Part shown: positions 52,823 through 61,301 of the stretch, in pieces
How the letters are laid out: every line of letters starts with the position of its first letter
Position numbering within the stretch: position 1 is the first letter of the stretch
Assembly: GCA_027533105.1 (NCBI GenBank)
Contig: JAPZTW010000010.1
Span: 62,001 to 126,000, forward strand
Direction: 5' to 3'
Length of the DNA stretch: 64,000 nucleotides
Origin: Sphingomonadaceae bacterium
Lineage (GTDB): Bacteria > Pseudomonadota > Alphaproteobacteria > Sphingomonadales > Sphingomonadaceae
Notes under the pieces: model-generated
The model's input: only the letters and a program-made list of their open reading frames with translations
Told to the model about the DNA's origin: nothing
Databases searched by the model: none
Position numbers and translations under genes: made by a program

Positions 52823-53737
52823 TCAGATCGGATCGTAGGGGAAGACGTGGGCCGAAACCTCGTCCGCCCGGGCGAAGCTGGGCTTGAAGGCGGGGATCAG
52901 TTCGTCGGCGATGCTTTCGGGCGTCCAGCCTTCCAGCTTGGTCATCGAGCGGATCGGGCGCGGCTTGTTGTAGAGCACGATCTCGTTCTTGCGGACCGAG
53001 AAGATCTGGTTGGTAACCTCGCGGCTGGCATCCGAGGCGAGGTAGACCACCAGCGGCGCGATCTTGTCCGCGCTCATGGTCTTGAGCCGTTCGACCCGCT
53101 GCTTCTGCTCCGGCGTTTCGGCCGGGATCGAGGCGGTCATCCGGCTCCAGGCGAAGGGCGCGATGCAGTTGGAGCGCACGCCCGCGCGGGCCATGTCGAG
53201 CGCGATCGACTGCGATAGGCCGACGATCCCCAGCTTGGCCGCCGAATAGTTGGCCTGGCCGATATTGCCGATGAGGCCGCTGGTCGAGGTGAAGTGGATG
53301 AAGCTGCCCGATTGCTGCTCGCGGAAATAGGGCGTTGCCGCCTTGCTGACATTGAACGTGCCGTTGAGGTGCACGTCGATCACCGCGCGCCAGTCCTCGT
53401 GGCTCATCTTGTGCCAGATCGTGTCGCGCAGGATCCCGGCATTGTTGACCACGGCATCGATCCGCCCGAACCGCTGGACCGCATCCTCGATGATCGAGGT
53501 CGCCCCGGCCGGGTCGTTGACGAAGGCGAGGTTGGCCCAGGCCTTGCCGCCCGCAGCCACGATGTCGTTGACGGTTTCCTGGGCCGGGCCTTCATCCCCG
53601 CCCTCGCCGCCGCCGCCGACGCCGGGATCGTTGACCACCACCGCCGCGCCATGCTTGGCGCAGAGCAGCGCGATTTCGCGCCCGACGCCGCGCCCCGCGC
53701 CAGTCACCGCGACAACCTTGCCCTCAAGCATGCCCAT
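52823..53737 (-). CDS. SDR, 17-beta-HSD4 / 3-hydroxyacyl-CoA dehydrogenase-like
   Basis: A 304-residue short-chain dehydrogenase. The NAD motif TGAGRGVG is at residues 12-19, followed by NNAG and the active-site STSGLIGNIGQANYSAAK with Tyr-x-x-x-Lys. The long C-terminal part (GWTPESIADELIPAFKPSFARADEVSAHVFPYDP) resembles the dehydrogenase unit of multifunctional peroxisomal-type enzymes that oxidise 3-hydroxyacyl-CoAs of bulky or steroid-like acids. A TetR-style palindrome is 15 bases before the ATG. First gene of the SDR-dehydrogenase-CoA-transferase operon. Confidence 0.88.
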   Translation of the reverse strand: MGMLEGKVVAVTGAGRGVGREIALLCAKHGAAVVVNDPGVGGGGEGGDEGPAQETVNDIVAAGGKAWANLAFVNDPAGATSIIEDAVQRFGRIDAVVNNAGILRDTIWHKMSHEDWRAVIDVHLNGTFNVSKAATPYFREQQSGSFIHFTSTSGLIGNIGQANYSAAKLGIVGLSQSIALDMARAGVRSNCIAPFAWSRMTASIPAETPEQKQRVERLKTMSADKIAPLVVYLASDASREVTNQIFSVRKNEIVLYNKPRPIRSMTKLEGWTPESIADELIPAFKPSFARADEVSAHVFPYDPI

Positions 53738-53751
53738 GCATCCGACTCCGT

Positions 53752-53769
53752 CTTAATCGTTCGATTAAG
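53752..53769. promoter_or_regulatory. Perfect 18-bp operator-like palindrome of the acyl-CoA operon
   Basis: CTTAATCGTTCGATTAAG consists of two exact 8-bp arms (CTTAATCG and CGATTAAG) around a 2-base centre, 15 bases upstream of the SDR start. It is AT-rich in a GC-rich region, so it stands out. The form suits a TetR-family repressor that responds to an acyl-CoA. No regulator gene is adjacent. Confidence 0.6.
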
Positions 53770-53793
53770 TCCCTAAGCGGATGGACGCGAAAA

Positions 53794-55023
53794 TCAACCG
53801 GCGGGGACCAGTTCCTTCAGCGGTATTGCAGTGTCGGCCAGCGCCGCCGGATCGGCTGCCACCCGCTGCTCGACCAGCTTGCGGCCTTGCGCGTAATCCT
53901 TCGCGCAATTGACGCAGTCGAGCGCGATGACCTGGCCCTGCTTCAGGTAGACCACGGTAAAGCTGCGCGCGGCCGGATCGCCGCGCAGCACGGTGGCATC
54001 GTGCCCGGTCGAGAGGCCGACGGTCTGGAGCTTCAGGTCATACTGGTTCGACCAGAACCACGGCGTCGCGCCATAGCTGGCCTCCTGCCCGGTGATGACC
54101 TTGGCCACGACAGTCGCCTGGTCATTGGCGTTCTGGACAGATTCGAGCCGGATCACCGCCCCTTCGGCAAAACCATTGGCATGGGCCGCGCAGTCGCCGA
54201 TCGCGAAGACGTGGGGCAGGCTGGTGCGGCACTGGGCATCGACCAGCACGCCATTCCCGCCCTCGGCCCCGGCGGCCAGCAGCGGTTCGACGCAGGGGAT
54301 GATACCGATGCCGACGATCACTACATCGCCCGGCAGCTCGGTGCCATCGGCCAGCCGCACCCCCGCCACGCGCCCTTCGCCCAGCAAGGCCTCGACCCCG
54401 CAGCCGGCGCGCAGGTCAACGCCATGGGCGCGGTGCTCGGCCTCGTAGAAGTGCGAGAGGTCTTCGCCCGCGACCCGCGCCAGCACGCGCGGCAGGGCCT
54501 CGATCAGGGTCACCGCCTTGCCCAGCTTGGTCAGCACGGCCGCCGCCTCAAGCCCGATATAGCCCCCGCCGATCACAACCGCGCGGCTAACCCCCGGCAG
54601 TTCGGCCATCAGCGCATCGACATCGGCGCGGGTGCGGACATAGTGCACGCCCGCCAGCTCGGCCCCCGGGCAGGTCAGGCGGCGCGGATCGCCGCCGGTC
54701 GCCCAGACCAGCTCGCCATAGGTCAGCACGGCCCCATCGGCGCAGGTCACCTGGCGGGCAGCGGGATCGACCGCCGTAACCTCGCGCCCCAGCAGCAGGT
54801 CCACCGCCTTGTCGGCCCAGTATTCACGCGGGCGCAGATAGAGCCGCTCGAACGGCTTTTCCTGGGCGAGGTACTCCTTGGACAGCGGCGGCCGCTCATA
54901 AGGCGGCTCGTCCTCACGCCCCAGGATCGCGATCGACCCGGCAAAGCCCTGGGTGCGCAGCGCGATCGCCGCCTGGGCTCCGCCATGCCCGCCACCCACA
55001 ATCAGGACATCGTAATGCTGCAT
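53794..55023 (-). CDS. Ferredoxin/rubredoxin reductase-like FAD enzyme
   Basis: A 409-residue pyridine-nucleotide-disulfide-type reductase without redox cysteines, like putidaredoxin and rubredoxin reductases. FAD motif [10 protein letters not shown] near residue 10, the block [34 protein letters not shown] motif [13 protein letters not shown] and the C-terminal [22 protein letters not shown]. It passes electrons from NADH to a ferredoxin, typically for a P450 or Rieske oxygenase; the CYP153-like gene in this window is a possible client. ATG 55023 begins the FAD fold (AGGGCTGG upstream). It lies 56 bases upstream of the SDR gene on the same strand. Confidence 0.88.
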   Translation of the reverse strand: MQHYDVLIVGGGHGGAQAAIALRTQGFAGSIAILGREDEPPYERPPLSKEYLAQEKPFERLYLRPREYWADKAVDLLLGREVTAVDPAARQVTCADGAVLTYGELVWATGGDPRRLTCPGAELAGVHYVRTRADVDALMAELPGVSRAVVIGGGYIGLEAAAVLTKLGKAVTLIEALPRVLARVAGEDLSHFYEAEHRAHGVDLRAGCGVEALLGEGRVAGVRLADGTELPGDVVIVGIGIIPCVEPLLAAGAEGGNGVLVDAQCRTSLPHVFAIGDCAAHANGFAEGAVIRLESVQNANDQATVVAKVITGQEASYGATPWFWSNQYDLKLQTVGLSTGHDATVLRGDPAARSFTVVYLKQGQVIALDCVNCAKDYAQGRKLVEQRVAADPAALADTAIPLKELVPAG

Positions 55024-55110
55024 CGCCGCCAGCCCTTCCCTGCACAATCCTTGCCAGTGCCTATTGCCAACTGGGCGGCACTGGTCAAACAATCCCTCAA
55101 TCCCTGTCCG

Positions 55111-55126
55111 ATTGCGCCAGCGCAAT
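55111..55126. promoter_or_regulatory. FNR/FixK-type box upstream of the AMP-phosphorylase operon
   Basis: ATTGCGCCAGCGCAAT is a perfect inverted repeat apart from the two central bases and contains TTGCG-N4-CGCAA, the spacing (TTG-N8-CAA) of FNR/CRP-family oxygen regulators; TTGCG halves are used by rhizobial FixK2-type proteins. Its centre is 83 bases upstream of the phosphorylase ATG, allowing a -41.5 type activator position. It also lies 88 bases upstream of the divergent reductase gene. Confidence 0.55.
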
Positions 55127-55201
55127 AACTCCGGCGCTCAAATCGGGTAAGGCAAAAGCAGAAGTCGGGGCGGGCAACACTTTTCCAGGGACGGCGGCAC
55201 A

Positions 55202-56689
55202 ATGTTCAGGATCCGCTCGGTCGCAATCGATACCTTTCCGGAAAACACGGCATACCTGCCGCGCAACGACAGTGGCTATGGCGCCGAGCAGTTCCAGGCG
55301 CTGCGCAAGATCGAGATCTGCCGGGGGGAGAGCAGCATCCTTGCCACCCTGGCGATCATGGATGACGAACACCTGCTGCAACGGGGCGAGATCGGCCTGG
55401 GCGAACAGGCCTTTCGCCGCCTCGGCCTGCCCGAAGGGACCGAGGTGTCGATCGCCCAGGCCAAGCCCCCGGCCAGCCTCGATGCGGTGCGGCGCAAGAT
55501 CGGCGGCAACAGCCTGACCGATGCAGAGATTGCCGCGATCATCCGCGACGTGGCCCGGCACCATTACTCGCCGATGGAAATCGCCGCCTTCCTGGTGGCC
55601 TGCGCCGCCTTCATGACCACCGACGAAACCCTGGCTCTGACCCGCGCCATGGCCGATGTCGGCACCCGGCTGACCTGGGATGCGCCGCTGGTGGTGGACA
55701 AGCACTGCATCGGCGGAATTCCCGGCAACCGCACCTCGATGATCGTGGTGCCGATCGTGGCCGCACATGGCCTGATCATCCCCAAGACCTCGTCGCGCGC
55801 GATCACCTCGCCCTCGGGCACGGCCGATACGATGGAAGTGCTGGCCAATGTCGATTTCTCGGCCGAGCGGCTGCAGGCGATCGTGGCGCAGGAAAACGCG
55901 GTGCTGGCCTGGGGCGGGCGGGTCAACCTGTCCCCGGCCGACGATATCCTGATCTCGGTCGAGCGACCGCTGCGGATCGATACCTTCGAACAGATGGTCG
56001 CCTCGATCATGTCGAAGAAGCTGGCCGCCGGATCGACTCACCTGGTGATCGACATCCCGGTCGGCCCCAGCGCCAAGGTCCGCAGCCAGGGCGAGGCGGT
56101 GCGGCTGCGCAAGCTGTTCGAACATGTCGCCGCCCAGCTCGACATTGTCGTCGACGTGGTGCTGACCGATGGTTCGCAGCCGATCGGGCGGGGCATCGGC
56201 CCGGTGCTGGAGGCGCGCGACGTGATGGCCGTGCTGCGCGGTGACCCGGATGCCCCGGCCGACCTGCGCGACCGGGCGCTGCTGCTGGCCGGGCGGGTGC
56301 TCGATTTCGACCCGGCGCTGCCGGGCGGCGAAGGGCGCCAGCGGGCAGAGGAACTGCTCGATTCCGGTGCAGCGCTCGCGGCCATGGAGCGGTTGATCGC
56401 GGCCCAGGGCGCGCGGACCGATCCTCCCGCGATCGGCCCGCTGAGCCACGAGGTGCTGGCGCTGCGCGATGGCCGGATCACCGCAATCGATTGCCACCTG
56501 ATCGCCCGCATCGCCCGCCTGGCCGGGGCGCCGATGGAAAAGGGCGCGGGGATCGACCTGCTGCGCAAGGTCGGCGATCCGGTGCAGCGGGGCGAGCCGC
56601 TCTACCGGATCCACGCCACATCGCAGACGGGCCTGGGCTTTGCCTGCGAACTGGCCAGCGAAGCCTCCGGTTACAGCCTGGCGTCATGA
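55202..56689 (+). CDS. AMP phosphorylase / thymidine-phosphorylase family
   Basis: A 495-residue nucleoside(5'-monophosphate) phosphorylase. The key loop DKHCIGGIPGNRTSMIVVPIVAAHG replaces the KHSTGGVGD of true thymidine phosphorylases and matches the archaeal AMP-phosphorylase type, as do the N-terminal extra domain and the C-terminal DLLRKVGDPVQRGEPLYRIHA. The predicted reaction is phosphorolysis of AMP (or other NMPs) to base and ribose-1,5-bisphosphate. It heads a four-gene operon and stands behind an FNR-type box. No ribose-bisphosphate isomerase or RuBisCO is in the window. Activity on thymidine cannot be excluded. Confidence 0.85.
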   Translation: MFRIRSVAIDTFPENTAYLPRNDSGYGAEQFQALRKIEICRGESSILATLAIMDDEHLLQRGEIGLGEQAFRRLGLPEGTEVSIAQAKPPASLDAVRRKIGGNSLTDAEIAAIIRDVARHHYSPMEIAAFLVACAAFMTTDETLALTRAMADVGTRLTWDAPLVVDKHCIGGIPGNRTSMIVVPIVAAHGLIIPKTSSRAITSPSGTADTMEVLANVDFSAERLQAIVAQENAVLAWGGRVNLSPADDILISVERPLRIDTFEQMVASIMSKKLAAGSTHLVIDIPVGPSAKVRSQGEAVRLRKLFEHVAAQLDIVVDVVLTDGSQPIGRGIGPVLEARDVMAVLRGDPDAPADLRDRALLLAGRVLDFDPALPGGEGRQRAEELLDSGAALAAMERLIAAQGARTDPPAIGPLSHEVLALRDGRITAIDCHLIARIARLAGAPMEKGAGIDLLRKVGDPVQRGEPLYRIHATSQTGLGFACELASEASGYSLAS

Positions 56690-56699
56690 CGGGGTTGGT

Positions 56700-57590
56700 A
56701 TGACAGGGCTGGTCCATCACTTCCCCGATCAGGCCGCTGCGGCGGAGCGGCTGGCTGCGGCCCTTGGCAGCGCCGCGCGCCCGATTGCGCTTCGCAGCTT
56801 TCCCGATGGCGAAAGCCTGGTGCGGGTGAACCCTGCGCCCGGCACGGCGCTGGTCTATTGCCCGCTGGACCAGCCCGACACCCGGCTGGTTCGGCTGTTG
56901 CTGGCAATCTCGGCGCTGCGCGATGGCGGGGCGGAGCGGGTGGTGCTGGTCGCGCCTTACCTGGGCTATATGCGCCAGGACGTGGCTTTCAACCCCGGCG
57001 AAGCGGTGTCGCAGCGGGTGATCGGGCAAATGCTGGCGACGGCCTGTGACGCGCTCGTCACGGTCGATCCGCACCTCCACCGCACGCCCAGCCTGGCCGA
57101 TGTCGTGCCGGGGATCGTCGCCGTGAATGTCGCCGCCGCCCCGGTCATCGCGGAGGCCATCGCGGGGCTGGTCACGCCGGAGACGATCCTGGTCGGGCCC
57201 GATGGCGAATCCCGCCCCTGGGTGGAAGCCGTGGCTCGCCCGCTGGGGCTGGACGTGCTGGTGGGGGAGAAAGTGCGGCACGGCGACCGGCAGGTAGAGA
57301 TCGTCCTGCCCGCTTCGGCCCGCGCCGCCGGGCGACCCGCACTGCTGGTCGATGACCTCATTTCCAGCGGCGGCACCCTGCGCGAATGCGCGCGGCTGCT
57401 GACCGCGGCGGGAGCCAGGATCGTGGGTGCCGCGGCGACCCATTGCCTCGCCAGCGACGCCGACCTTGCCGCCCTTGCCGCTGCCGGGATCGCCCCGGTC
57501 ATGGCGACCGACAGCGTGGTCGGCCCCGCCGCGACGATCCCGCTGGCAGCGGCACTGGCTGCCGCGATCCGTCAGGCCGGGCTGTCCTGA
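56700..57590 (+). CDS. Ribose-phosphate pyrophosphokinase-like protein
   Basis: A 296-residue protein of the PRPP synthetase/phosphoribosyltransferase fold, of the short (archaeal, class III-like) type. FPDGESLVRV near residue 38, LVAPYLGYMRQDVAFNPGEAVSQRVIGQML, DPHLHR and the PRPP loop VDDLISSGGTLREC are visible, the last in place of the canonical D-x-x-D/T-x-G-T. It would make PRPP from ribose-5-phosphate and ATP, or handle ribose-1,5-bisphosphate from the preceding phosphorylase. Ten bases separate it from that gene, and its stop overlaps the next start (TGATG). Confidence 0.8.
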   Translation: MTGLVHHFPDQAAAAERLAAALGSAARPIALRSFPDGESLVRVNPAPGTALVYCPLDQPDTRLVRLLLAISALRDGGAERVVLVAPYLGYMRQDVAFNPGEAVSQRVIGQMLATACDALVTVDPHLHRTPSLADVVPGIVAVNVAAAPVIAEAIAGLVTPETILVGPDGESRPWVEAVARPLGLDVLVGEKVRHGDRQVEIVLPASARAAGRPALLVDDLISSGGTLRECARLLTAAGARIVGAAATHCLASDADLAALAAAGIAPVMATDSVVGPAATIPLAAALAAAIRQAGLS

Positions 57591-58666
57591 TGCCCGCCTC
57601 GCCCCCACCCCGCCAACCGGATGACCCGCCGATGGAACCCGAACGCCCGCTGCCGCCCCTGCCCGCCATGGTGATCCTGTCGGGCCTGATGCTGATCCTG
57701 ATCGTGGTGCTGGCGCTGATCGCCCAGCCCTTTGTTCCGGCGCTGGTCTGGTCGCTGACCCTGGCGGTGATGTTCGCCCCGGTCGAGCGCCAGCTGCGGA
57801 CCCGCACCGGATCCCCTGCGCTGGCCGCCAGCGTTACCTTGCTGCTGGCAGCCGTGCTGGTGGTGATCCCGGTGATACTGGTGGTATCCGCCCTGCTCGA
57901 TGAAATCATCGCGGGCGCGCAGACCTATGGCGCGCTGTTGTCGCCAGACGCGCTGCGCCGGGGCTGGCCCGAGGCGGCGGCATTCCTCGCCCGGTTCGAC
58001 CCATGGTTCGATCTGGCGCAGCTGCGCCAGTTCATCTCGGCACAGATCGGCCTGCTGAGCGGGCGGGTGGTGCAGGAATCGGCCACCGGCCTCGTCACCC
58101 TGCTGCTGACCTTCTACTTCCTGTTCTACCTGCTGCGCGACAAGGCCAAGGCGCTGGCGGCCTTGCAGCGCCTGGTCCCGCTGGATGCCGGGGAGTTTCA
58201 CGAGCTGGTCGGCAAGACCAGCCAGACGGTCTTCGCCTCGGTCTATGCGACGGCGGCGGTGGCGGCGCTGCAGGGCCTGCTGGGCGGGCTGATGTTCTGG
58301 GTGCTCGACCTGCCCGCGCCGATCTTCTGGGGCGTGGTGATGGGCCTCCTGGCGATCGTGCCGTTCCTGGGGGCCTTCGTGGTCTGGGTGCCCGCCGCGA
58401 TCGGGCTGGCGCTGGCCGGGGAATGGGGTTCGGCCCTCGTCCTGACCGTCTGGGGCACGCTGGTGGTCGGCCTGATCGACAACATCGTCTACCCGATCCT
58501 GGTCGGCAAGCGGCTGTCGCTGCATCCGATGGTCTCGTTCATTGCGATCATCGGCGGGCTGGTGCTGTTCGGCGCGCACGGGATCGTGCTGGGGCCGCTG
58601 GTCGTGGCCCTGGCCCAGGCCCTGCTGCACATCTGGCGCGTGCGGATCGCGCCAGCCCCGGCGTGA
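57590..58666 (+). CDS. AI-2E family transporter
   Basis: A 358-residue membrane protein of the AI-2E (PerM/YdiK) family: about eight helices, the N-terminal pair starting LSGLMLILIVVLALIAQPFVPALVWSLTLAV and the conserved C-terminal VWGTLVVGLIDNIVYPILVGKRLSLHPMVSFIAIIGGLVLFGAHGIVLGPLV. Family members have been linked to autoinducer-2 export or to ion exchange. A long Pro-rich cytoplasmic start (PASPPPRQPDDPP) precedes the first helix. Overlaps on both sides place it inside the phosphorylase operon, an unusual setting. Confidence 0.87.
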   Translation: MPASPPPRQPDDPPMEPERPLPPLPAMVILSGLMLILIVVLALIAQPFVPALVWSLTLAVMFAPVERQLRTRTGSPALAASVTLLLAAVLVVIPVILVVSALLDEIIAGAQTYGALLSPDALRRGWPEAAAFLARFDPWFDLAQLRQFISAQIGLLSGRVVQESATGLVTLLLTFYFLFYLLRDKAKALAALQRLVPLDAGEFHELVGKTSQTVFASVYATAAVAALQGLLGGLMFWVLDLPAPIFWGVVMGLLAIVPFLGAFVVWVPAAIGLALAGEWGSALVLTVWGTLVVGLIDNIVYPILVGKRLSLHPMVSFIAIIGGLVLFGAHGIVLGPLVVALAQALLHIWRVRIAPAPA

Positions 58667-61224
58667 CTGCTGGAACCGTCCTGACCACCGGCCTGACCCA
58701 GGCTGAGGCCGCAGCCCGGCTGGCCGCCGATGGCCCCAACGAGCTGCACCGCGAAAGGCAACGCAGCCTGGCCGGGATCGCGCTGGACGTGCTGCGCGAA
58801 CCGATGCTGGCGCTGCTGCTGGGGGCCGGGCTGATCTACCTCGTGCTGGGCGATCTGGGTGAGGCGCTGGTGCTGGTGTCCTTCGCGGCGCTGTCGATCG
58901 TGATCACCGTGGTTCAGGAAAGCCGCACCGAGCGCGCGCTGGAGGCGCTGCGCGACCTCACCAGCCCGCGCGCGCTGGTGATCCGCGATGGCCAGCGCCT
59001 GCGCATTGCCGGGCGCGAGGTGGTGGTGGGTGACCTCATCGTGCTGGGCGAAGGAGACCGGGTTCCGGCCGATGCCTGGATTGTTGAGAACGACGGGCTG
59101 CATCTCGATGAATCGCTGCTGACGGGCGAATCCGTGGCGGTGCGCAAGGCGGCGGGCGGGGCCGGCCAGCCCGCCACTGTGCCCCGCCCCGGCGGCGATG
59201 ACCTGCCCTTCGTCTATGCCGGATCGCTGGTGGTGCGCGGGGCCGGGCTCTGCGTGGTCACAGCCACCGGCGGCGCGAGCGAGATCGGCCGGATCGGCCA
59301 GGCGCTCGCCACACTCGAACCCGAAGCGCCGCGCCTGCGCCAGCAGACCCGGCGGCTGGTGCTGTGGTTTGCCGCGCTGGGCGCTGCCGCAAGCCTGCTC
59401 GCAGCGCTGCTTTATGGCCTGCTGCGGGGCGACTGGCTGGAAGCGACGCTGGCCGGGATCGCGCTGGGCATGTCGATGCTGCCCGAGGAGTTCCCGGTGG
59501 TGCTGACCGTGTTCATGGCCATGGGGGCGATGCGGATGTCGCGCCAGCGGGTGCTGACCCGCCGCGCCAGCGCGATCGAGACCCTGGGTTCGGCCACCGT
59601 GCTCTGCACCGACAAGACCGGCACCCTGACCCAGAACCGGATGGAGATCGCCGAGCTGCGCCTGCCCGATGGCGCGATCCTGGTTCATGATGACAGTGGC
59701 GCGCTGGCCCTGGCCGACGATTTCCACCTGCTGGCCGAGCTGGGGATCCTGGCCAGCGCGCAGCATCCGGTCGACCCGATGGAAGTGGCGCTGCACGAGC
59801 TGGGCAACGATCATGGCGGCGAGACGATCCGCGCCCGCCAGCAGGGCGGCTGGACGCTGCATCACCACTATCCGCTGGCCCCCGAACTGCTCGCCATGTC
59901 GCATGTCTGGCGCAGCGACGAACCGGAAGCCGACCATGTGATCGCCACCAAGGGCGCGCCCGAGGCGATTGCCGAGCTCTGCGGCCTGCCCGTGGCCGAG
60001 CGCGAAGCCATGGCCCGCGCGGTCGACGAAATGGCCACCAAAGGCCTGCGCGTCCTGGGCGTGGCCGAGGCGCGCTGGCCGGAGGGCGATCTGCCCGCCA
60101 CCCAGCGCGGCTTTGCCTTCACCTTTCGCGGGCTGGTGGGGTTGGCCGACCCGCTGCGGCCCTCGGCCCCCGAGGCCGTGCGCCAGTGCCGCGCGGCAGG
60201 GATCCGGATCGTGATGATCACCGGCGACTATCCGCAGACCGCCCTCGCCATCGCCCAGGCGGCGGGGATCGAGGGGGACCGGGTGCTGACCGGCACGGAC
60301 ATGGCCGGCATGGACGATGCCGCGCTGCGCGAAGCGGTCGCCACGGCCAGCGTCTTTGCCCGGATCATGCCCGAACAGAAGCTGCGGCTGGTCGAGGCGC
60401 TGAAGGCGCGGGGCGAGGTGGTGGCGATGACCGGCGACGGGGTCAACGATGCCCCTTCGCTCAAGGCCGCGCACATCGGCGTGGCCATGGGCGGGCGCGG
60501 CACCGACGTGGCGCGCGAGGCTTCGGCACTGGTCCTGCTCGACGATGATTTCGGCTCGATCGTCGCGGCCATGCGGATGGGACGGCGGATCTATGACAAC
60601 CTGCGCAAGGCGATGGGCTTCATCGTCGCGGTCCATATCCCGATCGCGGGCCTGGCGCTGTTGCCGCTGCTGACCGGCATGCCGCTGCTGCTGGGGCCGA
60701 TCCACATCGCCTTCATGGAAATGATCATCGACCCGGTCTGCGCCCTGGCCTTCGAGACCGAGCGCGAGGAGCGCGACATCATGAAGCGCCCGCCGCGCCG
60801 CCCCGATGCGCAATTGCTCTCGCGCGGGCTGGTTGGCTGGGCGGTGGTGCAAGGCGGGCTGATCTTCGCCGTGGCTGCCGGGCTGGTGCTGTGGTTCTGG
60901 CAAGCGGGCGCGGGCGAGGAACAGCTTCGCTCGATCGGCTTCATCGCGCTGGTGCTGGGGATTGCCAGCCTGATCCTGGTCAACCGCCGGTTCGGCGCCT
61001 CGCTGGCCGGCGCGATTGTCCGGCCCAATCGGGTGCTCGCCGCGATCCTGGGCGTGGTCGGCGCGATCCTGCTGGCGACGCAGTTCGTGCCGCCGATCGC
61101 CGGCCTGTTCGCCTTCGCGCCGGTATCGGGACCGCAGTTCCTGGTCCTGGCCGCAACAAGCCTCGCCGCGCTGGTCCTGCTCGAACGGCTCAAGCCGCTG
61201 TGGGGCAGGCGCCTCGCCGGATAA
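58663..61224 (+). CDS. Cation-transporting P-type ATPase (P2-like)
   Basis: An 853-residue P-type ATPase. It has an N-terminal cation-ATPase domain, the actuator motif LTGES around 153-157, M4 motif PEEFP at 274-278, phosphorylation site CTDKTGTLTQN with Asp317, the hinge MTGDGVNDAPSLKAA, and six C-terminal helices. PEEFP differs from the PEGLP of calcium pumps, so the ion (Ca2+, Mg2+, Mn2+ or other) is uncertain. The GTG start overlaps the AI-2E stop (GTGA). It is the last gene of the putative FixK-controlled operon. Confidence 0.9.
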   Translation: MTAGTVLTTGLTQAEAAARLAADGPNELHRERQRSLAGIALDVLREPMLALLLGAGLIYLVLGDLGEALVLVSFAALSIVITVVQESRTERALEALRDLTSPRALVIRDGQRLRIAGREVVVGDLIVLGEGDRVPADAWIVENDGLHLDESLLTGESVAVRKAAGGAGQPATVPRPGGDDLPFVYAGSLVVRGAGLCVVTATGGASEIGRIGQALATLEPEAPRLRQQTRRLVLWFAALGAAASLLAALLYGLLRGDWLEATLAGIALGMSMLPEEFPVVLTVFMAMGAMRMSRQRVLTRRASAIETLGSATVLCTDKTGTLTQNRMEIAELRLPDGAILVHDDSGALALADDFHLLAELGILASAQHPVDPMEVALHELGNDHGGETIRARQQGGWTLHHHYPLAPELLAMSHVWRSDEPEADHVIATKGAPEAIAELCGLPVAEREAMARAVDEMATKGLRVLGVAEARWPEGDLPATQRGFAFTFRGLVGLADPLRPSAPEAVRQCRAAGIRIVMITGDYPQTALAIAQAAGIEGDRVLTGTDMAGMDDAALREAVATASVFARIMPEQKLRLVEALKARGEVVAMTGDGVNDAPSLKAAHIGVAMGGRGTDVAREASALVLLDDDFGSIVAAMRMGRRIYDNLRKAMGFIVAVHIPIAGLALLPLLTGMPLLLGPIHIAFMEMIIDPVCALAFETEREERDIMKRPPRRPDAQLLSRGLVGWAVVQGGLIFAVAAGLVLWFWQAGAGEEQLRSIGFIALVLGIASLILVNRRFGASLAGAIVRPNRVLAAILGVVGAILLATQFVPPIAGLFAFAPVSGPQFLVLAATSLAALVLLERLKPLWGRRLAG

Positions 61225-61301
61225 GCGCTGGAAAACCGTCTGGCGGCGCGATAGCATCGCCACGCGCTGAAGTTTCCCCCTCACCCAAGGATCGTGCCGC
61301 G

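Noticed and set aside
50372..53218. 948-codon open frame antisense to the SDR/dehydrogenase/CoA-transferase operon
   Set aside because: Spans three convincing genes on the other strand and has low-complexity composition.
58489..61284. 931-codon open frame antisense to the P-type ATPase
   Set aside because: Shadow of the ATPase; Gln/His/Arg-rich with no domain.
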